A stretch of DNA of 64,000 nt from Macrothele yani (GCA_039090855.1 CM077012.1:140340541-140404540); one strand, 5' to 3'. Positions 20,994 through 33,485 are shown, counted from the stretch's first letter. Program-made: numbers and translations. Notes: generated from the sequence alone by a model not told the origin.

Positions 20994-21385
20994 TCATTCT
21001 TTATCAGATGCTTTTGCTATCAGAGTGCATAGTTTTTTATATACACTTAACTGGGATTTGTACAGATCTTGAATTACTGCCAATTCTTCTTCCATTGTCT
21101 TTTTTAATTTTATTAAGGAAGTGGTATCTGCTTTAGCTACTTCTTCAGACAAGGAGCTATTTTTTCTTTTCAATGAACTTTGAGATGAATCTGGACTCTT
21201 CTGGCCAGCCACAGGGTTCAACTTTAGGAAGCATGTGCATTTATCATAAATATCGTAAGACGTTTTTGTTGAAACATGACTACAACTATTTCTTGATGCT
21301 CTGGGCCCTGTAGGAGCTTCAGGCTGGTTCCCATTTCTTTTCATCTGTTCAGAAGAAGCTGAACTTGCTTCTGACACAGAAGGAC
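20994..21385 (-). CDS. Terminal coding exon of an unidentified host gene
   Basis: On the minus strand a pyrimidine-rich tract ending TTTTCTTTTTCTAG precedes the exon, which opens with GTCCTTCTGTGTCAG. It encodes about 129 residues and ends ASDKE-stop (TGA at 20996-20994). The N-terminal two thirds are Ser/Lys-rich and low in order (SVSEASSASSEQMKRNGNQP). The last 45 residues (LIKLKKTMEEELAVIQDLYK onward) look like an amphipathic helix or coiled coil. The exon begins in phase with the end of the exon at 38335-38537, giving a Gly codon across the junction. Protein family not recognised; a nuclear, basic, partly disordered protein is plausible. Not transposon-like. Confidence 0.65.
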
Positions 21386-21523
21386 CTAGAAAAAGAAAAC
21401 AACAAGACTTATGGTTTGTTGCCTCATCAAAATAACGTGAAATATGTACATACTTTTGCAAAATTTTATATTTTCACAAAATAGACATTATCGGACACGT
21501 TAAATGATGGGGAGCAAAGACAG

Positions 21524-21666
21524 TTGCGGGAAAATCCTGGGGAGACTTTCATCCAGCAGTGTATTGATAATGGTTGACAGTGATAATGAAATAAATACAT
21601 AAGTGATTGTGGAAGAAACTTAGGAGACCTTCATCCAGCAGTGGATTGATAATGGTTGATGATGCT
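21524..21666 (+). mobile_element. Two RTE LINE 3' tails in tandem
   Basis: AGACTTTCATCCAGCAGTGT with GATAATGGTTGACAGTGATAAT (21538-21590) and GAAACTTAGGAGACCTTCAT with CAGCAGTGGATTGATAATGG (21611-21660) are both versions of the last 50 bp of the RTE element. They lie about 140-280 bp upstream of the splice acceptor of the host exon. Confidence 0.8.
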
Positions 21667-21770
21667 ATGCAGGCAAATAAAAAAAAAAAAACAGCTGATG
21701 TTTTAACCAAACTTGAAAAAACTTGCAAACCAGGAACAAGAAACAAGCAGAAAAAGAAAGTAGGAAATTT

Positions 21771-22604
21771 TCTGTCTCAACTGAGAGAACAAGTTGGATT
21801 CTGGAGTGGCTATAGCACTGCAAGTCATATCCATGTGCTGAGAGAACTAATTGAAAGAACAAGGGAATATGAACTCACATTATGTATGGCTTTTATTGAT
21901 TATGAAAAGGCCGTGGATTATGTGAAATCATCAGCAATTACAATGGTTTTGAAATCCTACAGTATTGAAGATGTATACATTATTATTAGTAGGAACATAA
22001 CATCTATGAAAATGCAAAGGTTCGGTTATTTGAGGATACAGCACCAATAAAAATTGGAAAGGGAATGAGACAAGGCGACACCATATCTCCCAAACTCTTG
22101 AATGTCACATTGCAAAATGTCTTTCAGTCATTGAACTGGGAAAACAAAGGAATAAAGATTAATGGAAATTATTTAACTCACCTTCGTTTTGCTTATGACG
22201 TAGTGTTTTTTACAACTGCTCCTTCAGAGCTGCAGAGTATGATCCAGGAACTTGCTGACAAGAGTAACGAAGTTGGGAATTGTCAAAAGACAAAAGTGAT
22301 GTACAATGCTTTTACAAGAAATGAAGATTATTGGATTGATGGGGAAAAGCTGGAGGTAACTGACACCTACATTTACCTTGGACAGCAGATGTCAAGCAAA
22401 GGTCATATTGTTGTATAAAACTTGGTTGCAGAGCGTTTGGGATAAACTGTACAATTTTTAAAAGCAACATGACATTATGTCTTAAAAGAAAACTATTTAA
22501 TCAATGCATCCTTCCAGAACTTACATGTGGAGCATAGACATGACCTTAAAAAGACATAAAAAGATTGCAGACCACTGAAAGGAGCATGGAGAGAAGCATG
22601 TCAC
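21771..22604 (+). pseudogene. RTE reverse transcriptase fragment
   Basis: Starts QLREQVGFWSGYSTASHI and includes motif A as FIDYEKAVDYVKS, RQGDTISPKLLN, motif C as RFAYDVVFF (a YDD-type change to AYD), then decays through LDQQMSS-like residues and ends near GAGAAGCATG. Several frameshifts (near 22000, 22040 and 22415). It is cut on the 3' side by the Tc1 remnant. Confidence 0.85.
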
Positions 22605-23200
22605 AGCAGCTTGATGATGTTTTAAGTCTGGTGATTGGGTAGGCCAAGGAAGGTGTGAAAGTTCGTCTTCATGTTCCACAAACCATGAATAAACATTGCG
22701 AGCTGTGTGAATTGGGTGTTATCATCTTGATAGATGGCATCCACAGCAGGAAATAATGCCTGAGCCATTGGATGGACTTTGTCAGCCAAAATGGTTTCAT
22801 ATGCCCTGCCAGTCATCGGACCTTCCCAGGTGATCAGGGGACCTGCTGAAACCCATGATATACCGTCTTGTACAGAGCACGACAGAACAGCCACCATGCT
22901 GCATTGTTGGGAGCAGACAGTCTGAGTTGTATACTTCTGACGGCGTTCTCCACATGTAAAAACATCCTGCTGTGGAGAATAGTTTGAATGCGTATTCATC
23001 AGACCTCATTACATGCCTCCATGCACTGGCAGTCCATGTTGTGTGTTGCTGGCACCACTGCTGTCGCCATTATGCATTCACCCGGGTCACCAAAGGTTTT
23101 GCAGTAGCTCTGCTATGAATATCTTGTTTATGCGGTTCTCTGCACACTGTTTCCATTGTTACTGGGGTCTGGAGATGCAGACTGAGCAGGCCTGACAAGA
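22605..23200 (-). pseudogene. Tc1-like transposase remnant
   Basis: Minus-strand translation gives MRSDEYAFKLFSTAGCFYMW (first-Asp region changed to SDEY), VLSCSVQDGISWVSAGPL-like residues, ILADKVHPMAQALFPAVDAI, and QDDNTQFTQLA matching the second-Asp region QDN.P.H. No terminal repeats were found. Heavily decayed. Confidence 0.75.
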
Positions 23201-23204
23201 GGGA

Positions 23205-24300
23205 GGGGGAGGCGGTGCTGTAGCACCGGGGCTCAGAGTCCGTTTCTAAAGTGTTTTTTTTCTAATTATCATTTTATGGTGTCTGAATATTTTTCAAGCT
23301 ATATCGTCACCAGGGGTTGGGAAGTTACGCATAAAAAAGTATTTTCGACGTGACGCGTAAAATACACATAAAAATGCGTAATTTATGTCATAAATGTAAA
23401 AAATGTTATAAATTCAAAACTTGCTTTAAATACAATATACATAAAAAAACCCCGAAGTGTTACAATGTTACTTGAGTTCCCAGGCTAACTGCAACACATG
23501 CGTGGGTTACCTGCGGCAAATCAAACAAGCTCTCCATATCACGTTTTTCATTTATTCTTTCCTTTCCAACGACATGCCGACACCACACATTGGGTTCTCT
23601 GTGTTGCTTTGCTACTCACCGACACAGACCATTGTGTATGATATACAATGTTATTGCTAGTCATCAAAGGCTGCAGACAATTTTCATCATGTGGATTTTG
23701 TCACTTTGTGTTTTGCCCCCAGAAGCCGGCATCCTTTGTCTTTTTCATTTTATGCTCAACTCATTATTTTCGCATTGCGGCAATTTTTATAAATGAATAT
23801 AGTGTCTTTGTGCATAATTCCGACTTCGTTAATTTTCCTTTATTCTAATGACCGTTGAAGTAGTCGTCCTGTTCACAGCGGCAACTTAAAAGAGAAAACA
23901 CAAAATTTAATGTTCACTTATGATAACTCTTTGTGGATACATTCCCAGAGGCTGCATCTTTACACCCAAAAAATAAAAAGTGAAAAATGTGATGATTATG
24001 AAAAAGTACTAAGAAAAATAAGAATGTCCGTCGGTAGATGGCGTTCAAGCGTTTTTTGAAAACTCTTTTCTCGAAAGGGAGGATTCGAGGGTTTGTGTAT
24101 GGAGGGGAGAATATGAAGAATTATACACCGCAAAAAAAAAAAAAAAAAAAGATTGAATTGTCGGGAAGTAGGGGGTGGTTGGTTTGCCTTATAATTTTTG
24201 TATGTATCCCAGATTATGCAGCATTATTTTTTTTTTTTTTCAATAATTTGTATGATTGAGGGCACTTGAATCAGAAGAATAATCGGATTACTGTAGACTG
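23205..24300. other. No gene; possible hAT ends
   Basis: At 23313 CAGGGGTTGGGAAGTTACGC starts a stretch with AAAATGCGTAATTTATGTC; related sequence with a matching right-hand end (CGGCCGACCCTG) appears at 50090-50209. Otherwise AT-rich with poly(A) (24133-24151) and poly(T) runs. No convincing coding frame. Confidence 0.45.
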
Positions 24301-24329
24301 ATCTGCCTCTGAATACGTTTTCGAATATC

Positions 24330-25843
24330 GTGGAAACACAATGTAGTGTTCATGAGCTGTTAAACAAGCCTTTTTCTTCAAGAATCTACGAAGAAAAACT
24401 GGAAATAATGAAAAAAGGCAGGTCATGTCTGTCTCTACCAGATTTAGTTTCTGTACTGAAAGAAAAGAATGAGCAGTACACAAGACATTTCTCTTGTGCC
24501 CAGTATGAAAAAGTAACTTGGTTGATAGGATGTGAAAAATTAAATAAGATCTTTTGCTGGCCTTGTTTATTGTTTTCAAAGGATAAGAGAGCATGGAATT
24601 TTTATGGCTATTCAGATTTAAGTCGTTTGTCCAGTTTTCGGCAAAAACATGAAAGGTGCCAAACTCATGTTCAGAGCTTTCTTCAAATGAAAATGTTTGG
24701 AAAACAAAGAGTAGAAAAAAATATACATAAATCAGCAAAAAATAAACATAAATCAGCATAATGAACAGGTGAAGAAAAACAGAGAAATGTTAAAGCGGCT
24801 AATCTATACAGTTTATTTGTCAAAACAGTAACTTCCTTTCAGAGGTAATGATGAATCCATAAACTCGTTTAACCGAGGTAATTATTTAGAACTTCTCAAT
24901 GTGCTAAGAGATTATGATCCGCTTCTAGACATCCACTTATAAACGTCAAAAACTTTTCATGGTACATCTCCAGCTATCCAAAATGACCTCATCAAATCTA
25001 TCAGTTATGTCCTCGAAGATTCAATAAAAAAACGAAATTGAGGAAGCTAAATTTGTAGATTTGATCAGAGGCTTGATGTTATGTGCAAATCTCAGCTTTC
25101 AACTGTTGTGAGGTATGTGAACAAAAACGGTGAAGAGTATGAAAGGTTTATGGAATTCACTGACGTTGGTGCTGACAGAACTTCCACTGGTCTTTTTAAG
25201 CATGTTTCTGACACTGTAATTATCTTTTGATTTAAATTCCTTTAAAGGAATTTAAAATGTAATTAATTTTAAATCGAAAGAAAATTAGTAGGGCAAACTT
25301 ATGACGGGGCTTCTGTTATGAGTGGCCATTTAAGTGGCTTACAGAGTAAATTGGTTGATTTATATCCTCTGGCACTTTTTACACACTGCAATGCACACGT
25401 GCTCGACTTAGTTCTGCAACAAACTTTAGCAAACATTAGAGAATGTAGAATACTTTTCCAAACTTTAACTTCCCCATTGGTAAACGCAGTGAAAGAAAAT
25501 TATTTTTTTGAGAATATTATTGATAATTCTGAAAGTTGGGATTGTGAAGCAATAATAAAATTAAGCAGTTTCTTATCGTTATTGAACACTTTTTATGCAC
25601 TTATTTTTCTTGTAATATTTTTAAAGCTGTTAAACTATAGAGATGTCTAGTACAGTATTCTGCAGACGAAAATTTTTGATATTTTGCACTGTAGTAAAAA
25701 AGTAACTGATGTATTAATAAAAGAACAACTACAGTATGACAGAGAACTTGCATTTGAAATCATATGGAAATCATCGGTTGCTTTAAAAACCGAAGACCTC
25801 GAGCCAAGGTGCAAAAAGAGTCTCTTTGACGAAATGGAAAAAA
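24330..25843 (+). pseudogene. hAT transposase with TTF-type zinc finger, dead
   Basis: 24330-24761 carries a TTF-type zinc finger (CWPCLLFSKDKRAWNFYGYS then KHERCQTHVQSF). 24845-24940 reads RGNDESINSFNRGNYLELLN, the DUF4371-like region found in ZMYM-related hAT proteins. 25080-25200 continues (VRYVNKNGEEYERFMEFTDV) and 25318-25650 has MSGHLSGLQSKLVDLYPLAL and FTHCNAHVLDLVLQQ, the HC..H.L motif of the RNase H-like domain. Stops and frameshifts divide it. It is broken at 25845 by another element. Confidence 0.85.
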
Positions 25844-25844
25844 A

Positions 25845-26492
25845 CATGGGCGTAATGATAGCCACTGCAATCCCCTGGGGAAGGGGGAGGGGGCGTTGCT
25901 CACAGCTAAGGGGGCCTCCATCCTCAGAAGGTTTTTTCAAAATTTTTGTGGGAACTTCATATGAAACTGGTTTAAGAAATAGTCAGGCATTTTTGATAGT
26001 AGTTTTGAATGAAGTATTAGTTTTGAAAACACAGCCATTCAAGTTTTGGTACTTTGTTCTTAGATGAAAATTCATTCAATCTGTGTGTATCAGTAAACAT
26101 GATGAACACACAGATTGAATGTTTGTTCATCTGGCCAATAATGCGATTAAAATACCCCCAAAAGAAATACTTGTCATTTCCCAAAAGTGTGTTTCTGATG
26201 ACACCCATTGCATCAGAATGAATTTCCACCTCAGATTCATAGAAAATTAGAAATAGCCCCACCGAAGTGAAAAAGGTAAAAGAAGAGAAGTGGTATTAGA
26301 ATTCCCCGTGAGAACATGAAGCGATATTAATTTTGTATTTTAGTCCATATATGCCAATTAATATGCAAAATGTAGTGGTTCCTTTCAAAATATTTCTTTT
26401 AGTTTCCACTTGCCCCCCCCCCCAATAAAATCCCACCTATACCCATCTGATGCTTACCGCAGCCCTTAAGATTTGGAGAAGGATACGTCACT
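25845..26492. mobile_element. Second copy of the hAT-like family seen at 4660
   Basis: CATGGGCGTAATGATAGCC and about 190 bp after it match the left end of the element at 4660 (shared TATGAAACT, TTTAAGAAATAG and a G-rich subterminal block). The likely right end is ATACGTCACTG at 26482-26492. No clean 8-bp duplication was found, so the right limit is tentative. It interrupts the TTF-type hAT pseudogene. Confidence 0.55.
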
Positions 26493-27060
26493 GAATCAGA
26501 ATTGTATAAAAACATGTATCTGTGTTACACAACTATCAAAACTTGCTGCAAACCTGTGAAGCATAAACCATGATAACAATGGAATAAGATGATTTAAAGA
26601 AAAATTAATAAAACAAATAATTATTAGAACATTACAGATTCCAATGAGGACAAAATAAGTACATTATAAGTGAATGCGCAACAATATGTGTGAAATGAAC
26701 TTTTATGGCAAAATGTTAAAATAATGCACAATGAACCTCATAAAAACAAGAGACTTGTCAAAGAAAGTTTTTACGTCCAGAAAAATAGTTCCATCAATGA
26801 ACTTTCAAAAATTACAAATAGCATTTTTCAACAATTTAATTCAAAAATAGTAGACTTACAAAAACCATTAGGAAAATATTTTAATTTAGTCACTGGCAAC
26901 TGTAAAAGAAACCTAGCAACAAAATTTAAATTCTTCCTGAGTAAACAAAACTTTTGATACAGTTTCTATACATTGAAAAGCAAGTCTTGATAAAAAATCT
27001 AGGGGCAGAAATGTCTGCAAAAAAAGAACTCAGAAGATGTGAAAAATAATTGAAAGTACA

Positions 27061-27091
<31 letters not shown>

Positions 27092-27160
27092 CACTAAGCT
27101 GTTCTCAGATATTCAGAAGTTAGCTCCTCACAGAAAGAACTCACTGTTGCTGAACCAGGA
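26493..27160. other. No gene seen; (TACA)n microsatellite
   Basis: AT-rich, with short frames only. A (TACA)n microsatellite occupies 27058-27091. Confidence 0.6.
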
Positions 27161-27164
27161 GTCT

Positions 27165-29640
27165 CTAATAACAGCAATCCCGGTACACAGCTTGAGCTTC
27201 ACTGGCATCTATCACACACTGCACACAAAACCTTTTGTACTTCATACTCATCTTTTTCTCATGCAGATATTCCTGAATCTGGTTCTCCCATGATTTCCTT
27301 GGCCTTCCTCTACCTTTCTTTCCTGCCACTTGGGCTGAATAAATTCTCTTACTATGCATCTCATCACTTATTCTTTCAACATGGCCAAACCACCTAAGAA
27401 TATTAGTCTCCATTGTACTAACAACATTTTGCCTCACATTACACACCTGAAACACATCATTCCTCACATGATCAGAGCGTGCCTTACCCCCTCCCCCTCT
27501 CTCTGCAAGTAATTCCCAGCACACAAATGACTCCTATGTCTTTTCTTCAGTACCAGGTTTTAGGGAGTAGGAACAATTACACTTTCATACACAGCCATTC
27601 GAGACTTCCTTGAGAACATATCATTCTTATGAAATCCTCTTAATGCAGCTAAGACTTTTAATGAAGAGTTCACTTGCCTACTAATTTCACCATCATATTT
27701 GTTCTGTCTGTCAAACATGCTTTCCAAATATACAAACTCATTTACTTGATCAATCACAGTGCCAATTAGACATATCCTGCATTCAATACTAACAGTTCCT
27801 CACTCAAAAACCACAACTTTGGTTTTTCATTTATTTGTACTCAGTTTGAAATTCATACAAACTTTGTACATCTGGGCCAGCATAATCTGCTACTGGCTTT
27901 TGCTTTCCCCTTTTGATGTAAGAACCTCGTACCTTATGAATAACAGTATTCCCAAATTCTTTCCCTGGCACACTCAGTTAACTGATACCACGAAAGTTCT
28001 TACATTCAGTCGATCTCCCTTTCCCTTATACAACAGAATAATGATAGCATCCCTCCAATCCTGAGGCACCATTCTTAACTCCCAGCACAACTGGCAAATT
28101 TCAGTTAATCAGTCAATTACAGAGCCACCACCATATTTTAGCATCTCAGCAGTTATACCATCCACTCCTGGAGCTTACCATTCTGAAAAAATTTTAGAGC
28201 TTTACACACCTCTTCTCTTGAGATCCATCCTGCACTTGTATCTCTCACTGTGACATCATCTGCTTCTGCTTTCATGCTTTAATAACTCCCAGAAGTATTC
28301 ACCTAATCTTTCACTTAACTAATTCGGCTTCCGTATCATTTCTCCAATTCTATTCTTCACACAACTTAGAATTTTATTTCCTTATTTTTCCTATGTCTTA
28401 TGTACTTCCAGAAAGATTTTCTAGCTTCCCAAAAAGCCGATTCATGCCTTGCCACCTTTTCCTTCCTATCTTTTGCCTTACTCTGCCAAACCAGATTGGC
28501 TGCTTTGCGCTTCTTACAGCGATATTCATCCTCAGAAACTCTACCTTGCAACACCCCCAAATATGCTTCCTCCTTTCCCATAACAGCTTCTTTAATCTCA
28601 TTGTTCCACCAAGCATCACCTCTGTTACTTACCATTGCAGTATCACAGACGTCTTCAGCAGCAGTGACAACACAGTTCTTAAAATATGCCCTCTTCTTTT
28701 CTACATTCCTTTCACAAGACTTCAACTCATTCAGTCATTTTCTGAGTAATTCAGAGTAATGCTGATATTCTTCATGGAGCCTTTCAACCTTTATTCTTTT
28801 CATCACTAGCCTCTTCCTATTCCTCTTTCGCTAGACAACATTCAGTTTCACTCGTGACACTAACAAGTAATAAGAGCCAGCATCTGCACCTCTCATCACA
28901 CGAGTCTCAACAACTAAGTGTTTCAGGCACTGGTCGTAAACAACAAAATCTATTACACTCTTGTCTCAGAGTACGATTTTCCCAAGTGCATGTGTGGATA
29001 TACTTGTAGTTGAAAAATGTATTGGATACCCACAAACTATTTTCAATGCAGAGATAAACTAGCGTTTCACCGTTATCATTCACACCAGGATCATTTAACT
29101 TACCCAGAATATTATCAGAAATCCCATTCTGAACACCTACTCTAGCATTAAAATTCCCTGCCATAATAACTTTCTCTTTAGCATCAAACTAGCTCAAAAC
29201 AGCCTTTAGCTCATTCCAAAAATTTTCCTTCTTATCAGAAGGTTCAGAGTCACAAGGAGCATACACTACAACAATTACTATTCTCTGAAGTTTCACTTTC
29301 AGGCATATCCAAAGAATTCTTTCACTAATGCAGCTGTAATGGGTCAAGTTGTTCTTCATCTTTTCAATTAAAATCACACTCACACCAGCCTGTTCTCTCA
29401 CATTATCCATCACTCCAGACCATACACTCACCATTCCATTCCTCTCTTCAATCGCAAATTCTTTTTTTTAAGTTTCACTTACACGCAGCACGTCTAATCT
29501 ATACTTATTCATTTCTTCAATCACCTAATTTTATTCTTCCATTTTTACCTCTGGTATAGTATACACCAATCTTACTTTCACTCAGTCGAGATCTCTTTCT
29601 CATGTGTCTTTTGCCAGTTCCATATCTTTTCCGTGGTGTA
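27165..29640 (-). mobile_element. Second non-LTR retrotransposon (RTE-like), internally deleted
   Basis: Minus-strand order from 29434 down: endonuclease (SVILIEKMKNNLTHYSCISE, VVYAPCDSE, then MAGNFNARVG at 29164), a linker with AWWNNEIKEAVMGKEEAYLG (28620), the RT entry (DWRDAIIILLYKGKGDR around 28060), FVYLESMFD and ALRGFHKNDM (27757-27560), and a C-terminal RWFGHVERISDEMHSKRIYS...GRPRKSWENQI (27420-27270). The RT centre, including the catalytic FADD box, is missing between about 27970 and 27900. It differs from the RTE family at 42-3021. Confidence 0.8.
28366..28725 (-). pseudogene. Linker domain of the second LINE
   Basis: The longest open piece, 119 codons, reads MKSCERNVEKKRAYFKNCVV through GDAWWNNEIKEAVMGKEEAY to WEARKSFWKYIRHRKNKEIK. 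This charged region sits between endonuclease and RT in several LINE families. Part of the element 27165-29640. Confidence 0.75.
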
Positions 29641-29693
29641 CCATCTTTCTCAAGTGTGGTAGGTCCACCATATCCCACACTTGAGTAGAGTCG

Positions 29694-29913
29694 ATTTTTT
29701 TTTATTGGAAGTTTAACGACTACCATGAGAAACTCGATGGGCTATGAGCGGTCGCCTGTCCCTAATTTAGGGTCACTAGTTTCAGGGAAGGGAGAGAGCC
29801 AGTGCTGTAAGACAAACACAACATCCATGCCTCATCGGGATTCGAACCTGGACCCCTTTTGGACGAATGATCAGAGGCCATTGCTTAGACCACTGTGCCA
29901 CCGGGGCGGGCGG
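29694..29913 (-). mobile_element. SINE family 1 copy
   Basis: Antisense with T run, GGAAGTTTAACGACTACCAT, GGGATTCGAACCTGGACC and CTTAGACCACTGTGCCACCG. Well preserved. Confidence 0.93.
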
Positions 29914-30823
29914 CTTTTATTCTTTCTGAGAGTCATAAAGGTACATCAGTGCGGGTGATCAGCCCACAGCTAACGGTTTCAGTTGGTCATTCCACCAGGT
30001 GCGGCTCCTGTATAGGCCCTGCGGAACTGCAGCACCCCCTATTTTCACTCAATATTATCGATAACATTCAATATAATGAGGGTTTTTTTCTTTAATCCTT
30101 TCTTTATACTTGTACATTATATAATCCTTAAACTTAATGTCAGTAGCCATCCCCTAGTTGTTAGGACTGTTGCTCATTAGTAGTGCTGATCACATTGGGA
30201 AAAAGAAAAGATCTTTTGGAGTTTGATAAATGACTTATTGTGGGTGGCCGTCTGGCTGGAGCAACGATTTTGAAAACAGCAAAGCAGACTGGCTATTTAA
30301 TGGTGAGATGTGCCAGGTCTTTAATCAATGGACAAATAACCCACATTGCATGTCTATGAGTTGTAACTGTAGTACAACAGCAGTCTGTCACGAACAAGAT
30401 TGCCATCATCAGAGAAAGCTTGTACAGAGAAACAGGACTTCTTGTGTATGTTAATTGACTGTAGCATTCAACAAAAGTTATTCCCAACTCATATTCAGAT
30501 AAATATGAGCAGGGAATTGAAGAGGATAGGTACTGGCAGCGACATGCTCATATAGAAACCACTGATCTCTGCGAAGAACCAGAAAGTTCGTCAGTAGTGG
30601 TGTGAGGAACACCATGACAAGGACTAGACACTAGAAGAATGAAAAATAAGTCATGTAGTCCAACAATTTGCAGTGCACCTTGTTCTGCACCAATCGTAGG
30701 CAGAGAGTTTGGTGGGAGCCCCATGAAGCAATGAACTAGTCTTCCCTTGTAAACACAACTCAAGGTTCTGGAGGTGGTGTCATGGTGTTTGATGCATTCT
30801 GTTGGTATGGAATGAGCCCCTTG

Positions 30824-31337
30824 CAGGGCCGTATTAAGGCCTTGGTGGGCCCCTAGGCTAAGAATTTGAGTGTATCCCAAAGCTAAGACGTCTGAGTAGG
30901 CCCCCCAAAGAACTTATGACGGGGAATTATTATGAAGTCCATTAAAACACGAAACTGTAACTACATAGTAAATTATCAGCAGAGTTTTCATAATAAGTAA
31001 CTGTATTTTTCATCATTCACACAAGAACATGGGTTAAAAGACTAAGGTTCCTGGATTTTGTCTTGGATTTTATAGTGATTTAGCATTTTATACTTACTGT
31101 ATCTTTTTTGTTATGCAATGTGAAGCCACAGGTGACTTCAACCATTAACGGTTTCCAAGTGCAAATTGAAGGTGTGGGTGGAGGCTAGTGAAAAGCTGAA
31201 ACTGTCTTGCCGACCCCACTGCATACAGCGACATAAAACCTTTACCTGTGGTGAGTTACTGCCTTGAAATCTGTTCATCTTCCAGCCTGTTTCTGACTAA
31301 GTAAAAATCTAACGAGACAAAAGTAAAACTATGTTAT

Positions 31338-31394
<57 letters not shown>

Positions 31395-31494
31395 TCTATC
31401 TATTATTTCCCCAGGCATGCCTTCTGTCCTGGGCCCTTGCTCATGGTGGGCCCCAAGGCTATAGCGCTATAGACTTCCTCTTAATCCTGCCCTG
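30824..31494. mobile_element. hAT-like element, 671 bp, inside a Tc1 remnant
   Basis: Ends CAGGGCCGTATTAAGGC and, inverted, CAGGGCAGGATTAAGAGG. Flanks GCCCCTTG and GTCACTTG agree at 6 of 8 bases. The interior is non-coding and holds a (TC)n tract at 31343-31390. Removing it restores the order of Tc1 motifs on both sides. Confidence 0.8.
31343..31390. repeat. (TC)n microsatellite
   Basis: About 24 uninterrupted TC dinucleotides. Confidence 0.95.
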
Positions 31495-31904
31495 GTCACT
31501 TGATATTTCTCGAAGGTCTGGTGTTTCCCAAAGATAATCTGAATATTGTTGCTGATCAAGTCCATCCTGCATTGTTGACTTTTTATCCAGCAGGTGATAG
31601 ATGTTTCATGGACAAAAGTGTTACTGTCTATTGTGCAACATGTGTTTATGGGTGATTCAGCAAGCATCACAGCTACTTTCACCATCCCTGGCCTCCACAA
31701 AGCTTGGATCTGAACTCCATTGAGAATGTATGGGACATGTTAGAAAGACAGATTTGCGAGCAATGTTCTTTCTCTTCTGGCAAATCTGGGCCATATAAGG
31801 GACTGTCTGGTGAACAAGTAGCTATAGTAGATGTAGGTGCATTTCAAAACTTTGTGGAATTCAATCTTTGCTGAACTGTATGTACTGTAATTTAAGCTAA
31901 AGGA

Positions 31905-33180
31905 GGTCCAACTTGTATTGAATAAAAGCTTCTTATTCAGTGGCTACTATGTGTAGAACTTAAACATTTCAATGGCACATTTGTTTTCACAACACTGAGG
32001 AGTAGCATTATAGCTTTTCAAATTTTAATCACTGAAAATGCATAGTTTCCCCATCACTTCTTTCTATATCAAGAAACAAGAACAAGCCTTTTTCCTTTTG
32101 TTTAAAAAGAAACTGAAGTTCAAAATTACTTTGTTGCTGTCTTTTGTTTCCCATAAAGTTGCTTTCTGTGCACAATGACTGTGCAATAGTTTTTGAACTT
32201 GATTTTTACTTTATACGCAAGAAAATAATTTAAATATATAGGCCCTTGATATGGCAAGAAGTGAACCAAGAACAGGGAAACATACATTTTAAGTAAAATT
32301 ATAAGTCAAATCTGCAAACCATTGCTTATTCTGCTGTGAAAACAATTTTACAGGCTATGGTAATGGAGAAGTTTCCATCACGATCAAATTTAAAGTATTG
32401 ATTTTGAAATTTAAATTCACTTAAGAAGTGGGGAAGGGGATGAAAAATACTTGCTCTACTGATTGGTTTTGAAGAAGAGGCTTGGAAACAGGGAAACACA
32501 CATTTCACTAGGAAAAATTCTGAAAAAAAAATACAAAGTCCCGCTTTTTCATTATTACCAAAGATTTAAAAATGAGGAACGTGATCACCAAAATATAAAA
32601 ATAATATAACCATAGAGGAAAACAAACAATAGAAAAAACCCCATAGTATATTCAATGTTTCCTATACTCTGTAGCTTTCTAGCAAATCCCATAGTGACTA
32701 CTGGGAATCTGTAGTACTTGCAGTCATTGCATATACACAACTGTCACACCGAAAAATTTCGGAGCCCCGCAAAAAATATCTTTGGGGTCCTCTTATGAAA
32801 ATTCCTCATTTCTCAATTGCAAACATATTTAAATTCCATATTATTAACTAGGTTTTCTGGGTATAACAGTAAAACACATTCTTTGGAATTTACATATATG
32901 TTTTGTAAAACCAAAACTATCACATTTTATTACATAAAACACAAATGTACATGCTGGAATTAAAATGATAGCCCTACTTTTATACCTACACAAAATAAAT
33001 ACTACAATAGTTAAGTCAAAGTAAATCATATCATGAAAACTTCCATTTTTTAGAGAACTAAAATATGAAAAATTTTATTCTTTAGAGAACAAAACACTAC
33101 CAAAACTTGTATTTTTTTTAATGCTTCATTCAATACTGCCATCAAAAATTCCTAGCAATTTCTTTACCGATTTCATAGAA
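31905..33180. other. No gene seen
   Basis: AT-rich intronic sequence of the minus-strand host gene, with no transposon or supported coding frame recognised. Confidence 0.5.
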
Positions 33181-33357
33181 AGTAACTGCAAAAAAAAAAA
33201 AAAGGTAAAGATTTATTTTTTTTGCTGAGGCTGGAGGTCCTTTTAGCCATGAGCATCTCCCTCCTATATTGCACAGGGGGTTACGAGGCCTCAGATGTAA
33301 CCTTTCAACAGCATCATAATATTTTTCTACTCTGCCATATAATACAGGTTTTGTTTG

Positions 33358-33443
33358 TATGTATGGATGTATGTATGTATGTATGGATGGATGTATGTAT
33401 GTATGTATGGATGGATGGATGGATGGATGGATGGATGGATGGA
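33358..33443. repeat. (GTAT)n/(GGAT)n microsatellite
   Basis: GTAT units give way to at least eight GGAT units. Both strands carry open frames here purely because of the repeat. Confidence 0.95.
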
Positions 33444-33485
33444 AATGTTTCTGTTTACAACCACAGCAATACGTAAGTCTGGTTT

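Larger units (their letters stand above)
30224..31900 (+). pseudogene. Tc1-like transposase remnant split by a hAT element
   Basis: 30236-30560 contains IVGGRLAGATILKTAKQTGY-type N-terminal sequence (helix-turn-helix region). 30740-30823 reads toward GGVMVFDAFCWYGMSPLQG. After the insertion 30824-31494 the frame resumes with LVT...YCC and VHPALLTFYPAG-like residues, and HPWPPQSLDLNSIENVWDML (31680-31745) carries the final Glu. Frameshifts are frequent. Confidence 0.8.
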
